From the NCBI RefSeq assembly GCF_001618955.1, contig NZ_LVYV01000006.1, positions 62,001 to 126,000 on the forward strand: a stretch of 64,000 nucleotides of DNA, in the 5' to 3' direction. The DNA is from Tardiphaga robiniae (lineage in GTDB: Bacteria; Pseudomonadota; Alphaproteobacteria; Rhizobiales; Xanthobacteraceae). The position numbers and the translations under genes were made by a program. Under the pieces are notes generated by a model that was not told where the DNA came from, ran no database searches, and worked only from the letters and a program-made list of their open reading frames with translations. This document shows positions 14,076 to 23,562 of this stretch, piece after piece (position 1 is the first letter of the stretch; each line of letters opens with the position of its first letter).

Positions 14076-14171
14076 TGTTTCAGGTTTCGTGGTTCGGTCG
14101 ACAAGCGGTTGGCAACCGCCCTCTTCCTCCCACGGCCTTAGAAACGCGAGGCGAACCTCACGCTATTGCGA

Positions 14172-14702
14172 TCAGACCTTTTCGACCTGACCGAATTCCA
14201 GTTCGACCGGCGTGGCGCGGCCGAAGATCGACACTGCGACCTTCACGCGCGAGCGTGCCTCGTCGATTTCCTCGACGACGCCGGAGAACGACGCGAACGG
14301 ACCATCGGCCACCTTCACGTTCTCGCCGATCTCGAACGACACCGACGCCTTCGGGCGCTCCACGCCTTCCTGCACCTGGTGCAGAATGCGCATGGCTTCG
14401 GCTTCCGAAATCGGCATCGGCTTGTTTTCGGCGCCGAGGAAGCCCGTGACCTTCGGCGTGTTCTTGATCAGATGAAACGCTTCGTCGGTGAGCTGCATCT
14501 TCACCAGCACATAGCCCGGGAAGAACTTGCGCTCGGCGTCCATCTTGCGACCGCGACGTATTTCGGTGACCTTCTCGACCGGAACCAGAATCTGTTCGAA
14601 CAGGTCTTCCAGGCCACGCTGCTTGGCCTGTTCCTTGATCGACTCCATCACCTTCTTTTCGAAATTCGAATAGGCGTGAACGATGTACCAGCGCATGCTC
14701 AT
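14172..14702 (-). CDS. nusG: Transcription termination/antitermination protein NusG
   Basis: NusG of 176 residues. The N-terminal NGN domain (about 1-115, beginning MSMRWYIVHAYSNFEKKV) contacts RNA polymerase. The C-terminal KOW domain (about 125-176, KVADGPFASFSGVVEEID) contacts Rho or ribosomal protein S10. A second in-frame ATG two codons in (MRWYIV) is an alternative start. It follows secE by 12 bases and is in one operon with it. Confidence 0.97.
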   Translation of the reverse strand: MSMRWYIVHAYSNFEKKVMESIKEQAKQRGLEDLFEQILVPVEKVTEIRRGRKMDAERKFFPGYVLVKMQLTDEAFHLIKNTPKVTGFLGAENKPMPISEAEAMRILHQVQEGVERPKASVSFEIGENVKVADGPFASFSGVVEEIDEARSRVKVAVSIFGRATPVELEFGQVEKV

Positions 14703-14714
14703 AATTCAGTTCCG

Positions 14715-14906
14715 TCAGTGCATCGTGAGCAAAAAAGCGACGAGGTAGCGGATGACCTGATCCGCCGCAAAAAAGAAGATCGACGACAGCGCCACCATGA
14801 CGAAAACCATGATGGTCGTGATGGTCGTCTCGCGTCGCGAGGGCCACGTGACCTTGTTGGTCTCGGTGCGCACTTCCTGCAGGAATTTGAACGGGCTGAA
14901 CGCCAT
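14715..14906 (-). CDS. secE: Preprotein translocase subunit SecE
   Basis: A 63-residue short-form SecE with a single membrane segment at about residues 30-55, part of the SecYEG channel in the inner membrane. The motif KFLQEVRTETNKVTWPSRRET before the helix is characteristic, and the short length is normal outside the enterobacteria. It is the first gene of the secE-nusG-rplK-rplA operon. Here it is separated from tRNA-Trp and tuf by two inserted genes. Confidence 0.97.
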   Translation of the reverse strand: MAFSPFKFLQEVRTETNKVTWPSRRETTITTIMVFVMVALSSIFFFAADQVIRYLVAFLLTMH

Positions 14907-15070
14907 CGTTATGTGATCCGCATCCGTCGTGAGACGATTGAATTGGTTTCAGAATCCGAACAGCCCTCTTGCGCCCAACCCTTTATCAAGGATGAGCCGC
15001 CAAGCGGGCTCGTTCGTTCGGGGATTTGCCGCGTCGGATATCCGGTCACCGGGCCGACAGCGAGTGCAGC

Positions 15071-15099
15071 TTCCTACTTCGGACCGGACCAAAGGTCAA
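15071..15099 (-). promoter_or_regulatory. Candidate sigma-70 promoter for secE-nusG
   Basis: On the minus strand TTGACC (-35, 15099-15094), a 17-base spacer and TAGGAA (-10, 15076-15071). It lies about 165 bases upstream of secE and downstream of the SGNH gene. The match is moderate and untested. Confidence 0.35.
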
Positions 15100-15145
15100 G
15101 GTATCCGGGCCGGACCGGCGGGAACCCTCCCCGCCACCGGATACC
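15100..15145. other. Nested inverted repeat between the SGNH gene and secE
   Basis: Outer arms GGTATCCGG (15100-15108) and CCGGATACC (15137-15145) enclose an inner GGCGGG/CCCGCC stem. There is no T-run. It begins 7 bases after the end of the SGNH gene and may end or stabilise its transcript. Confidence 0.4.
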
Positions 15146-15152
15146 ATCTGGA

Positions 15153-17309
15153 TCAGCGCCCGCCCACCCCCGGCGACGGTTTGCCGACCGCCGCACGGAC
15201 GTGCCGGACGACGTGATCGGCGACGATGGCGTGGCCCTCCGCGGTCGGGTGCACCGCGCCGCTATACATCGCTGCATAGACCGGCTGCAGGATGTCGAAC
15301 TGGGTAAAGCCCACTGCATGCACATTTGCGGTCAGAAACGCGTCATTCGGGGTCCGGAACAGGCGCCAGCGGGACGCATAGGGCAGATAGGCCGCCGGCG
15401 AATAGGGCGTGAAGTCCTCCTTGCCGATCCAGCGCCGCGGCATCGCCATCGCCTCGCCGTCCGCCTGCGGCCGCTTCGGATCGCGCGCACAGAGCCCGCG
15501 TTTGGCGAATTCGCTCTGGTGATCGGTGATGAGCTGGAAGCCGGTTCCGGCGCCGGTGGCCAGCGCCGGGCAGCCACCGCCCCGTCCGTTGGTGATGCAG
15601 GCGGTCCGGGTGAAGAAATCGTTGAGAAAGCTCACCGTCTCGGCCAGCCGTTCGCGCGACAGCGACAGCTTCTTGTGGACGTCGAGACCGAGCGTCGGCT
15701 GCGCGCCGCACAAGGCGCCCGTCTCGTCGAACTGGATCGGCTCGTAAGCCGTCTGCAGCACCTTCGCGGGCGCCACGCCAAAGCCGTCGCGCAAGGCATC
15801 GCGGAGCGCCACCATGCGCTCGTCGAGCTGCTCCATATAGGCGCGCGACACCTGTGGCGAGAACCGGATCTGCTTGCCGAGCAGGTTCGCGATCGGCGCC
15901 AGATCGCCGGCGGACTCGGTCATCGCATAGACCATCAACGGCGAGAAGCCGACATCGTTGCCGCCAATCGACAGCAGCAGCGTGTCGATTGGCCGCTTGC
16001 GCTCATTCGGCGCACACCAGGATTTTGTCACCGGCATATTGGCAACCTGCACGCTGCCGCTCGCATAGGTCGGCAGATTGTAGGTTGCACGCTGCGTGCG
16101 ACCCGCGGGGCTTTTGCAGATCAGATCGGCGAGTTGATCGAGCTGCGAACGCACCATCGCGTTGCCGGCGCCCTCGCGCGCCTTCTTCTCGAGGAACAGA
16201 CCTTCGGTGACCTCCGAACCGGTACAGGCCAGACTGACCAGCGTGACCGACCGGTGCGGATTCTCCAAACTGAGTTGCAGCCCGACGCGAAACGGATAGC
16301 CGTATTGCGAGCGGTGGCAATCGGGGCTGAGCCAGCGCGGATTGGCGGCGTTGAACGCCTTGTCGAACTGCGCCGATGCGAGCGGGAAATAAAGCTCCTG
16401 CTCCTCGTCGGCAAGCTTGCGCCGCGGCAGGTTTTTATAGTCGAAACTTCCCACCGGTGCAGCGGGGGTCAATTTCTGCAGCGACTTGGCGGTGCTGCGT
16501 GTCGCCATCTCCTCACGCATCAGGGTTGGATCGTAGACCATCTCGCGGACGGCGCTGAATGTCACCGGAACGTCCGGATTGCTCTCGCCCGAGGCAAAGG
16601 AATCGCCGAGCGCCACGATGAACAGATCCTCGACGACGACCTGCGGGTCGTTCAACGTACGACCATCGGGCAATCTGACCTGGACCGATGCACCGGACAG
16701 GCTACGATCGACGGCATAAGGCAGGCGCGTGATCTTGAGCGGCGTCGCGCAGGATTGCGTTGTGGTCTCGGTCCTGCTGCCCGGCCGCCGCGGCGTCCAG
16801 CTCCAGACGCAATCATACGCGCCAGCTTCGGCAATGCGCTCGGGCGACAGCCGGATCAGCACAGTATGCGCATCCGGCAGTACGTAATCTTCCTTGGCCG
16901 TGCCCCACGAATAACGCCGGTCGCAACTCGCGAGATAGCGGCCCTGCCGGCTGTCGTAGCAGACGGCGTCGACGGTCTGCGACGCCCAGCCGAGACGCGA
17001 GCGATCGTAGCGCGCCCGCGCGGTGTCGGCGCAACTGGTCGGGCTGGTCATGTCGCGGCAATCGGGATCGTTCAGCCGCCGCTCGGTGCGCCACACCACA
17101 TCGGCGGGCGGCAGCACCATCTCGTTGCGCGCAGCGGGATAGCCGCGCTCATACATCGCGAAGGACGCGGCATTCTTGAAGAAGCGAAATGGACTTTCCA
17201 CCTGCCAGAGCAGATCGGCGGCATGAGCGCCATGACTCAATGACAAATGTCCAAAGGACGACACCAGCAACGTCGTGGCCCCCACGACGAACGTCACAAG
17301 TAATTTCAT
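15153..17309 (-). CDS. Secreted SGNH/GDSL-family hydrolase
   Basis: A 718-residue protein with an N-terminal signal peptide (MKLLVTFVVGATTLLVSSF, probable cleavage after AHA). SGNH blocks are visible: block I ALGDSFASGES with nucleophile Ser237, block III IGGNDVGF near residues 446-453, and block V HPTAEGH with probable catalytic His687. The fold is large and split: about 230 residues precede the nucleophile, with several cysteines that suggest disulfides, and about 450 residues lie between Ser and His. Ester or acyl hydrolysis in the periplasm or outside the cell is expected; the substrate is unknown. The MKLLVTF start was chosen for its signal peptide. It stands between tRNA-Trp and secE, where most relatives have no gene. 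Confidence 0.8.
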   Translation of the reverse strand: MKLLVTFVVGATTLLVSSFGHLSLSHGAHAADLLWQVESPFRFFKNAASFAMYERGYPAARNEMVLPPADVVWRTERRLNDPDCRDMTSPTSCADTARARYDRSRLGWASQTVDAVCYDSRQGRYLASCDRRYSWGTAKEDYVLPDAHTVLIRLSPERIAEAGAYDCVWSWTPRRPGSRTETTTQSCATPLKITRLPYAVDRSLSGASVQVRLPDGRTLNDPQVVVEDLFIVALGDSFASGESNPDVPVTFSAVREMVYDPTLMREEMATRSTAKSLQKLTPAAPVGSFDYKNLPRRKLADEEQELYFPLASAQFDKAFNAANPRWLSPDCHRSQYGYPFRVGLQLSLENPHRSVTLVSLACTGSEVTEGLFLEKKAREGAGNAMVRSQLDQLADLICKSPAGRTQRATYNLPTYASGSVQVANMPVTKSWCAPNERKRPIDTLLLSIGGNDVGFSPLMVYAMTESAGDLAPIANLLGKQIRFSPQVSRAYMEQLDERMVALRDALRDGFGVAPAKVLQTAYEPIQFDETGALCGAQPTLGLDVHKKLSLSRERLAETVSFLNDFFTRTACITNGRGGGCPALATGAGTGFQLITDHQSEFAKRGLCARDPKRPQADGEAMAMPRRWIGKEDFTPYSPAAYLPYASRWRLFRTPNDAFLTANVHAVGFTQFDILQPVYAAMYSGAVHPTAEGHAIVADHVVRHVRAAVGKPSPGVGGR

Positions 17310-17631
17310 TCTCGACTTCCGACTGAATTCCCAACGGGTGTGTCGCGCGCGCGGCAAGCCAGGTTCATCGCCGCGACCGCACGCCGCAGGGACGCAACGC
17401 AACGCAAACGGGGATCAGCACGATCGCGCATGATTGGCAAAGCCGATGTCGGACATGGCCACCAGCCCATTAAGCAAATTGCCCCGCGGATCGTCAGATT
17501 CCATTAACCCCGCGGCCAGACTAAAACGCGAGAAGCTACCCGGATACTCCAGTAAGTGGATGTATTAGCAGACCTAAATGTTTTGATCGGCAGATTGCTA
17601 GTTTGATCGGCAATGCGACGGGCATCAGCGA
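17310..17631. promoter_or_regulatory. Divergent intergenic region with two direct repeats
   Basis: This 322-base gap separates the minus-strand SGNH gene from the plus-strand diguanylate cyclase gene and must hold both promoters. The clearest element is an exact 11-base direct repeat TTTGATCGGCA at 17582-17592 and 17602-17612. The copies start 20 bases apart, about two helical turns, and end 19 bases before the cyclase ATG. Tandem binding of a regulator is an inference. No promoter could be fixed. Confidence 0.4.
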
Positions 17632-18783
17632 ATGACCAGCATCACCACCCTGTCCGAGGGAACCGACGCCTCCACGAGGGACCTTCGCAAGGATTCGGCA
17701 TTGCGGATCGCGCGGCGGCGAACCGCCTATATCGCGCAGGCGTCGAGCTATCTGATCGATGCCGCGATCCTGCTGCTTTACGCCATGATCGGCGTGACCA
17801 CCGTGGCGACGGGGGTCGTGTATCTGGCCATCAGGCTCGCTGTCGTCGGCATTGCTGCCTATTTCTCGGAGATCCAGGTCAACGACCGTTTCAAGGACCC
17901 GTACCTCACGGTCCCCCTCTCCATCGTCAGCATCATCGTCCAGATCGGTGCGATCTATCTCGTGCCGCAGATCGGCTTCTACTTCATCTCCATCATCTTC
18001 GTCGTGCTCGGCTTCGCCGCACTGCGCATGAGTGCGCGCCAGACCGGCATCGTCTGGTCCGCTGCAACGCTGGGCCTCGCACTACTTTTCCTGATGACCG
18101 ACAAGCCGATCGGCATTCCCATGGCCACCGCGACCGAGCGCGCTCTGGCGCTGGCCTGTTTCGTCAGCGCGCTCGGCCGCTGCGCCAGCGCCGGCCTCTA
18201 CGGCAGCTCGATGCGCGAACTGCTGTATCGTCGCAGTAACGACCTCGCGGCCGCCAATGCGCGGATCGAGGAACTGGCACAACTCGACGAACTCACCGGC
18301 GCGTTGAACCGGCGCTACATCATGAAGTGCCTGAACGACGAGATCGCGAAGGCCCAGCGCAACGCCACAACCTGCTGCATCGCGATCATCGACCTCGATC
18401 ACTTCAAGAAGATCAATGATCACTTCGGACATCCGGTGGGCGATGAAGTGCTGCGCGCCTTCGCCATCTCGGTCTTCGCCAATATCCGCACCATCGACAG
18501 GTTCGGCCGTCAGGGCGGCGAGGAGTTTCTGCTGATCCTGCCGGACACCGACATTGATCTTGCGATCCAGACGCTGGATCGATTGCGCAGCCTGATCACG
18601 GAACTGAACTGGTCGGCGATTGCGCAGGATCTGACTCTGACGATATCCGCCGGGATCAGCGCCATCAGGCACAACGATACGCCGGAAGACATTTTGGCGC
18701 GCGCCGACCTTGCGCTCTACAGCGCCAAGGATACCGGCCGCGACCGCGTGGTGGCAGCCCCGCAAAAGCGGCAGTTCAGCTGA
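17632..18783 (+). CDS. Membrane-bound diguanylate cyclase (GGDEF domain)
   Basis: A 383-residue protein with about six hydrophobic segments in residues 35-200 and a C-terminal GGDEF domain (about 210-378). The active-site signature is GGEEF at 295-299, a form compatible with activity. An inhibitory I-site RTID occurs at 286-289, five residues upstream, so product feedback is expected. The domain begins LAQLDELTGALNRRY, the usual entry sequence. It should make cyclic di-GMP from two GTP in response to a membrane-sensed signal. It is transcribed opposite to the neighbouring translation genes and meets tRNA-Trp head-on. No strong ribosome-binding site precedes the ATG. Confidence 0.92.
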   Translation: MTSITTLSEGTDASTRDLRKDSALRIARRRTAYIAQASSYLIDAAILLLYAMIGVTTVATGVVYLAIRLAVVGIAAYFSEIQVNDRFKDPYLTVPLSIVSIIVQIGAIYLVPQIGFYFISIIFVVLGFAALRMSARQTGIVWSAATLGLALLFLMTDKPIGIPMATATERALALACFVSALGRCASAGLYGSSMRELLYRRSNDLAAANARIEELAQLDELTGALNRRYIMKCLNDEIAKAQRNATTCCIAIIDLDHFKKINDHFGHPVGDEVLRAFAISVFANIRTIDRFGRQGGEEFLLILPDTDIDLAIQTLDRLRSLITELNWSAIAQDLTLTISAGISAIRHNDTPEDILARADLALYSAKDTGRDRVVAAPQKRQFS

Positions 18784-18852
18784 GCGGCAGCAGGAAACCC
18801 GCTTGAAAAGCGCGCTCAAACTAAAATATATCGATATTTCAAAGGCTTAAAA

Positions 18853-18928
18853 TGGCAGGGGCGGTAGGGCTCGAACCTACGACAACCGGTTTTGGAGACC
18901 GGTACTCTACCAACTGAGCTACACCCCT
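18853..18928 (-). tRNA. tRNA-Trp (CCA anticodon)
   Basis: A 76-base cloverleaf on the minus strand. The acceptor AGGGGTG pairs with CGCCCCT, followed by discriminator G and an encoded CCA. The anticodon loop is CTCCAAA with anticodon CCA (complement at 18893-18895), and the T-arm has GGTTCGAGCC. It lies between tuf and secE, its usual neighbourhood in proteobacteria, but two genes now separate it from secE. Confidence 0.97.
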
Positions 18929-19031
18929 ACAGGAAGACGGCGCACCGTCATTTCCGCGCTGTTTGAAGCATAGGCGACGCCTGATTTGCAAGAGGCGAAG
19001 CACCCCTCCGAAATCAAATCCCGCCAGGAAT

Positions 19032-19069
19032 CAAAACGGCGGGCAAGGGAACAAGCCCCTGCCCGCCGT
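19032..19069 (-). terminator. Rho-independent terminator of tuf
   Basis: On the minus strand a stem with outer arms ACGGCGGGCA and TGCCCGCCGT (19060-19069 with 19036-19045), extended by a partial GGG/CCC pairing, is followed by TTTTGATT. It lies 10 bases after the tuf stop, so tRNA-Trp is not expected to depend on full read-through from tuf. Confidence 0.88.
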
Positions 19070-19078
19070 CTGTATCGA

Positions 19079-20269
<1,191 letters not shown>

Positions 20270-20316
20270 AGATCCACCTGTTAAGCCACGCCCGTGCGCA
20301 GCACCAAACCGGCGGC

Positions 20317-20345
20317 TGGTTACAAGGGAAAACGGCCCTGTTCAA
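20317..20345 (-). promoter_or_regulatory. Candidate sigma-70 promoter of tuf
   Basis: On the minus strand TTGAAC (-35, 20345-20340), a 17-base spacer and TAACCA (-10, 20322-20317). This would give a leader of about 40 bases before the tuf ATG. Confidence 0.45.
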
Positions 20346-20444
20346 GCCCGAACTTCTAGGCCAAGCTCGTCCAACCATGCCGGCGAGCCCCCGTATGTAA
20401 GCCGGCAAATGACAAGATCAATCAAAGCACTATCGGGAGCCCCC

Positions 20445-21668
20445 ATGAACGCCCAAACTGCCGCAAAACACGCCATTTCCCTCGAGACCCCCGAGCTGCC
20501 GCAGGCCCGGCCGGAAACGCTGGGATTGTCATCAAACCGTCTTCAAATCATGTCGGACGCGTTCAAGCGCGAGATCGACAAGGGCACCACGCCGGGCGTC
20601 ACCATGCTGGTCTCCCGCCGCGGCCAGATCGGCTATTTCGAGGCCTTCGGCAAGCAGACTCCGGACGGCGCCGCTGCGATGTCGAAGGACAGCCTGTTCC
20701 GCATCTTCTCCATGACCAAGCCGATCGTCTCGCTGGGCATCATGCAGCTGGTCGAGAACGGCCACATCCTGCTCAACGACCCGCTCGCCAAATACATCCC
20801 CGAATTCGCCGACACCAAGGTCGGCGTCGAGCGCAACGGCGCGCTCGAACTGGCGCTGCCGCTGCGGCCGATCACGATCCAGGACCTGCTGCGGCATACG
20901 TCGGGCATCTCCTATGAGATCACCGGCAACGGCATGGTGCAGCGGATGTACCAGAAGTCGAACCTGCGCAATCGCGACATCACCAATGAAGAGCACGCGA
21001 AGATCGTCGCCAGCCTGCCGCTGATCTGCCAGCCCGGCAGCGAATGGAATTACAGCCGCTCCACGGACATTCTCGGCCGCGTCATCGAAGTCGTGTCCGG
21101 GAAGTCGCTGGGCAACTATCTCACCGACAACATTCTGGCGCCGCTGCAGATGGCCGAGACCGGCTTCCACACAGCAAGCGCGAACAAGGACCGTATCGCC
21201 CAGCCCTTCCCCACCGATCCCTGGACCGGCGAGAAAGTCGCACTGTTCGATCCGCTGGAGATTCCCAAGATGGAATCCGGCGGCGGCGGCCTCGTGTCAA
21301 AGACGATGGACTATGCGCGTTTCTGCCAGATGCTGTTGAACGGCGGCACGCTGGACGGCAACCGCGTGATCGGCAGCCGCACACTGCACCTGATGGCGTC
21401 CAATCACCTCAACCCCAACGTGAAGCTGGAGACACATCTCGTGCCGCCCGGCCACAGCTTCGGCCTCGGCTTTGCCGTGCGCACGGACGATGGGCTGGCA
21501 CCTTACGCGGGATCGAAAGGGCAATTCTTCTGGAGCGGCGTCGCCGGCACGTTCTTCTGGATCGATCCGCAGGAAGAACTGTTCGCGGTGTTCATGTCGC
21601 AGGGGCCGGGACAGCGGGAATATTTCCGGACGCTGATCCGGAGTTTGGTCTACGCCGCGGTGGAGTAA
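20445..21668 (+). CDS. Serine hydrolase of the beta-lactamase/family VIII esterase fold
   Basis: A 407-residue protein of the class C beta-lactamase-like family. The SxxK motif is Ser89-Met-Thr-Lys92, and the second motif is probably Tyr203 in NYSRS, not the Tyr-Ala-Asn of true AmpC. The C-terminal region has SGVAGTFFWID in place of the KTG box. This pattern fits esterases (EstB-like) or D-amino-peptidase-like enzymes better than a resistance enzyme. No signal peptide is visible. The start MNAQTAAKHA follows GGGAG; earlier in-frame codons lie in the tuf promoter and lack a ribosome-binding site. It converges on the SDR gene with a palindromic repeat between. Confidence 0.88.
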   Translation: MNAQTAAKHAISLETPELPQARPETLGLSSNRLQIMSDAFKREIDKGTTPGVTMLVSRRGQIGYFEAFGKQTPDGAAAMSKDSLFRIFSMTKPIVSLGIMQLVENGHILLNDPLAKYIPEFADTKVGVERNGALELALPLRPITIQDLLRHTSGISYEITGNGMVQRMYQKSNLRNRDITNEEHAKIVASLPLICQPGSEWNYSRSTDILGRVIEVVSGKSLGNYLTDNILAPLQMAETGFHTASANKDRIAQPFPTDPWTGEKVALFDPLEIPKMESGGGGLVSKTMDYARFCQMLLNGGTLDGNRVIGSRTLHLMASNHLNPNVKLETHLVPPGHSFGLGFAVRTDDGLAPYAGSKGQFFWSGVAGTFFWIDPQEELFAVFMSQGPGQREYFRTLIRSLVYAAVE

Positions 21669-21697
21669 GGACTCCGCACTCAGCCAACGCAAAACTC

Positions 21698-21862
21698 GTC
21701 ATTCCCCGCCACTCCAATTGGAGTGGCTGGGGATGAGCGTAAGTCGGCGAAGCCGACTGAAGCTCAGACCCGGAATCTCGACATGGCCTGGCGCTGTCGG
21801 AGACTCCCACGTCGAGATTCCGGGTTCGCGTGCGCAAAGATGCGCCCGCGCCCCGGAATGAC
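21698..21862. repeat. Composite palindromic repeat between convergent genes
   Basis: A 165-base element with terminal inverted repeats GTCATTCC (21698-21705) and GGAATGAC (21855-21862). Inside are a perfect 20-bp palindrome at 21709-21728 (centre CCAATTGG) that extends imperfectly to about 34 bases, and 14-bp arms CCCGGAATCTCGAC (21769-21782) and GTCGAGATTCCGGG (21811-21824). It fills most of the gap between the two convergent stops and may serve as a two-way terminator. From memory, GTCATTCC-bounded units of this kind are common between genes in Bradyrhizobium relatives. Confidence 0.6.
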
Positions 21863-21880
21863 AGTGTAGGTGCTATCCCC

Positions 21881-22648
21881 TCAACTAATCGTAGCCCCGC
21901 CGTCGATCACCATGGTCTGGCCGGTCATGAAATTCCCGGCTGCTGATCCGAGGAACACCGCGGCGCCCGCGATCTCATCGGGGATGCCGATGCGCAGCAG
22001 CGGCGAGCGTGCGGTGGAGGCCTTGAGGTTCTCCGGATTGTCCCACAGCGCTTTGGCAAAGTCGGTCTTGATCAGACCCGGCGCAATGCAGTTCACACGC
22101 ACATTGAACTTGCCGTATTCGCAAGCGAGATTGCGCGCGAGCTGCATGTCAGCGGCTTTCGAGATCGCATAGGCGCCCAGGATCGTCGAGCCCTTCAACC
22201 CACCGATCGACGACACGATGATCACCGAGCCGTCCTTGCGTTCGATCATGTCGGGCACGACCATGCTGGTCAGCCAGTTGTTGGCGACGATGTTGTTGTC
22301 GAGAATCTTGCGGAACTGATCGTCGGAAATGCCGGCCAGCGGCCCGTAATACGGATTCGATGCGGCGTTACACACGAGCACGTCGATCTTGCCGAACGCC
22401 TTCTTGCTCTCGTCGACAAGGTTCTGCAGGTTTTCCTTGCTGGAGATGTTCGCAGCGATCGCCACCGCAGTCCCGTCGCCGAACTGCGCGTTGATCTCCT
22501 TCGCCACCTCGTCGCAGACATCCTGTTTGCGCGAGGAAATCACCACCTTGGCGCCATGCTCGGCCATGCGCTCGGCAATGGCGCGGCCGATGCCACGCGT
22601 CGAGCCGGTGATAACCGCGACTTTTCCGGTCATGTCGAACAGGTTCAT
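21881..22648 (-). CDS. SDR family oxidoreductase
   Basis: A 255-residue classical short-chain dehydrogenase, cytoplasmic and NAD(P)-dependent. The cofactor motif is TGSTRGIG at about 14-21, the NAxS-type segment CNAASNPYYG follows, and the active site is Ser in SSIGG with YAISK. The C-terminus MVIDGGATIS is the usual family ending. The start MNLFDMTGKVAVITG follows GGGGAGAGAG; a longer frame upstream runs into the phosphatase gene. It lies 41 bases after the histidine phosphatase gene and is probably in one operon with it. The substrate is unknown. Confidence 0.9.
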   Translation of the reverse strand: MNLFDMTGKVAVITGSTRGIGRAIAERMAEHGAKVVISSRKQDVCDEVAKEINAQFGDGTAVAIAANISSKENLQNLVDESKKAFGKIDVLVCNAASNPYYGPLAGISDDQFRKILDNNIVANNWLTSMVVPDMIERKDGSVIIVSSIGGLKGSTILGAYAISKAADMQLARNLACEYGKFNVRVNCIAPGLIKTDFAKALWDNPENLKASTARSPLLRIGIPDEIAGAAVFLGSAAGNFMTGQTMVIDGGATIS

Positions 22649-22689
22649 GTCTCTCTCCCCTTGATCCGGCATGAGCCGGTTGTTTTTGA

Positions 22690-23427
22690 TTATGCGAGTT
22701 TCGTCGGCGTCACTTCCGGCCCCGCCGGCTGATGCATCGCTGCATGCGAGGGATCGGCGATCCATGGCTGCTGGTTGACCATCGGAATGCGCCAGCCACT
22801 GTGGCCGTCGCTGGCGAGATGATCGAGCCGCGTCACCGAACAATTGTCGATGGTGAAAGCGAGGCCGCGATCCGGCTGATCGTTGAGCGCAAGACCGATA
22901 GCCGCCTTGATGGTGCCGCCATGGGCAACCGCAATGATATCCTTGCCGGCGTGCTCGGCATTGATGCGTTCGATGCCGCGGCGAACGCGGTTGTAGAGAT
23001 CCATGAAACTTTCGCCATTCGGCGATGGCTCATCGATCGGCGCGAACCAATAGCTGCCGACATTGATCGGACGGCTGGCGAAGAACGCGGCGCGGTTCAT
23101 GCCCTGCCAGTCACCGAGATGCTGTTCGGCGAAATCCACTTCATGCGGCATCGCGTCGGGCTTCGGAAATCCCGCGGCCCAGATCGCACTCGCCGTCTGA
23201 TGCGTGCGCTTGAGATTGCTGGCGACCCAGACGGCATTGCGCGGCAGGATCTTGCCGACCGCATCGAACACCACACGGTCGCTGCAGTCGCAGTCCATGT
23301 CCTTCTGGCCATAGATGTTGCCGCCGTCACTCCGCACCGGGGCGTGTCGCACCCACCACCACCGCGTCGCCGTCACACCTTGAGGGACTGTATGCTGCGC
23401 CACGAACGGTTTCTCGGCGTTGGACAT
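22690..23427 (-). CDS. Histidine phosphatase family protein
   Basis: A 245-residue member of the phosphoglycerate mutase-like branch of the histidine phosphatase superfamily. The phospho-acceptor is His28 in VRHAPV, a common variant of RHG. The second His is in AVAHGGTIKA, and Arg/Glu residues in SNLKRTHQTA and SPNGESF fit the pocket. The chosen ATG (23427) follows AAGGG by 8 bases; a GTG three codons earlier is less likely. In related bacteria I recall this family beside APH-like kinase and acyl-CoA dehydrogenase genes, both present 4.4 kb away on the same strand. The substrate is not known. Confidence 0.88.
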   Translation of the reverse strand: MSNAEKPFVAQHTVPQGVTATRWWWVRHAPVRSDGGNIYGQKDMDCDCSDRVVFDAVGKILPRNAVWVASNLKRTHQTASAIWAAGFPKPDAMPHEVDFAEQHLGDWQGMNRAAFFASRPINVGSYWFAPIDEPSPNGESFMDLYNRVRRGIERINAEHAGKDIIAVAHGGTIKAAIGLALNDQPDRGLAFTIDNCSVTRLDHLASDGHSGWRIPMVNQQPWIADPSHAAMHQPAGPEVTPTKLA

Positions 23428-23562
23428 CGTGACCACCCTTCAATACTGTTTCATCCGTCCTACGTCAGAGCGCGAAGCGCCTCAAGCATCTTCGCAGCTT
23501 GGCACGCATCATTGAATTCCATATGGCGGCACGCCGCACAAAAAACATACAGGGAGAGAGTT

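Noticed and set aside
14166-17243. 1025-codon open frame on the + strand across nusG, secE and the SGNH gene
   Set aside because: Runs antisense through three recognised genes.
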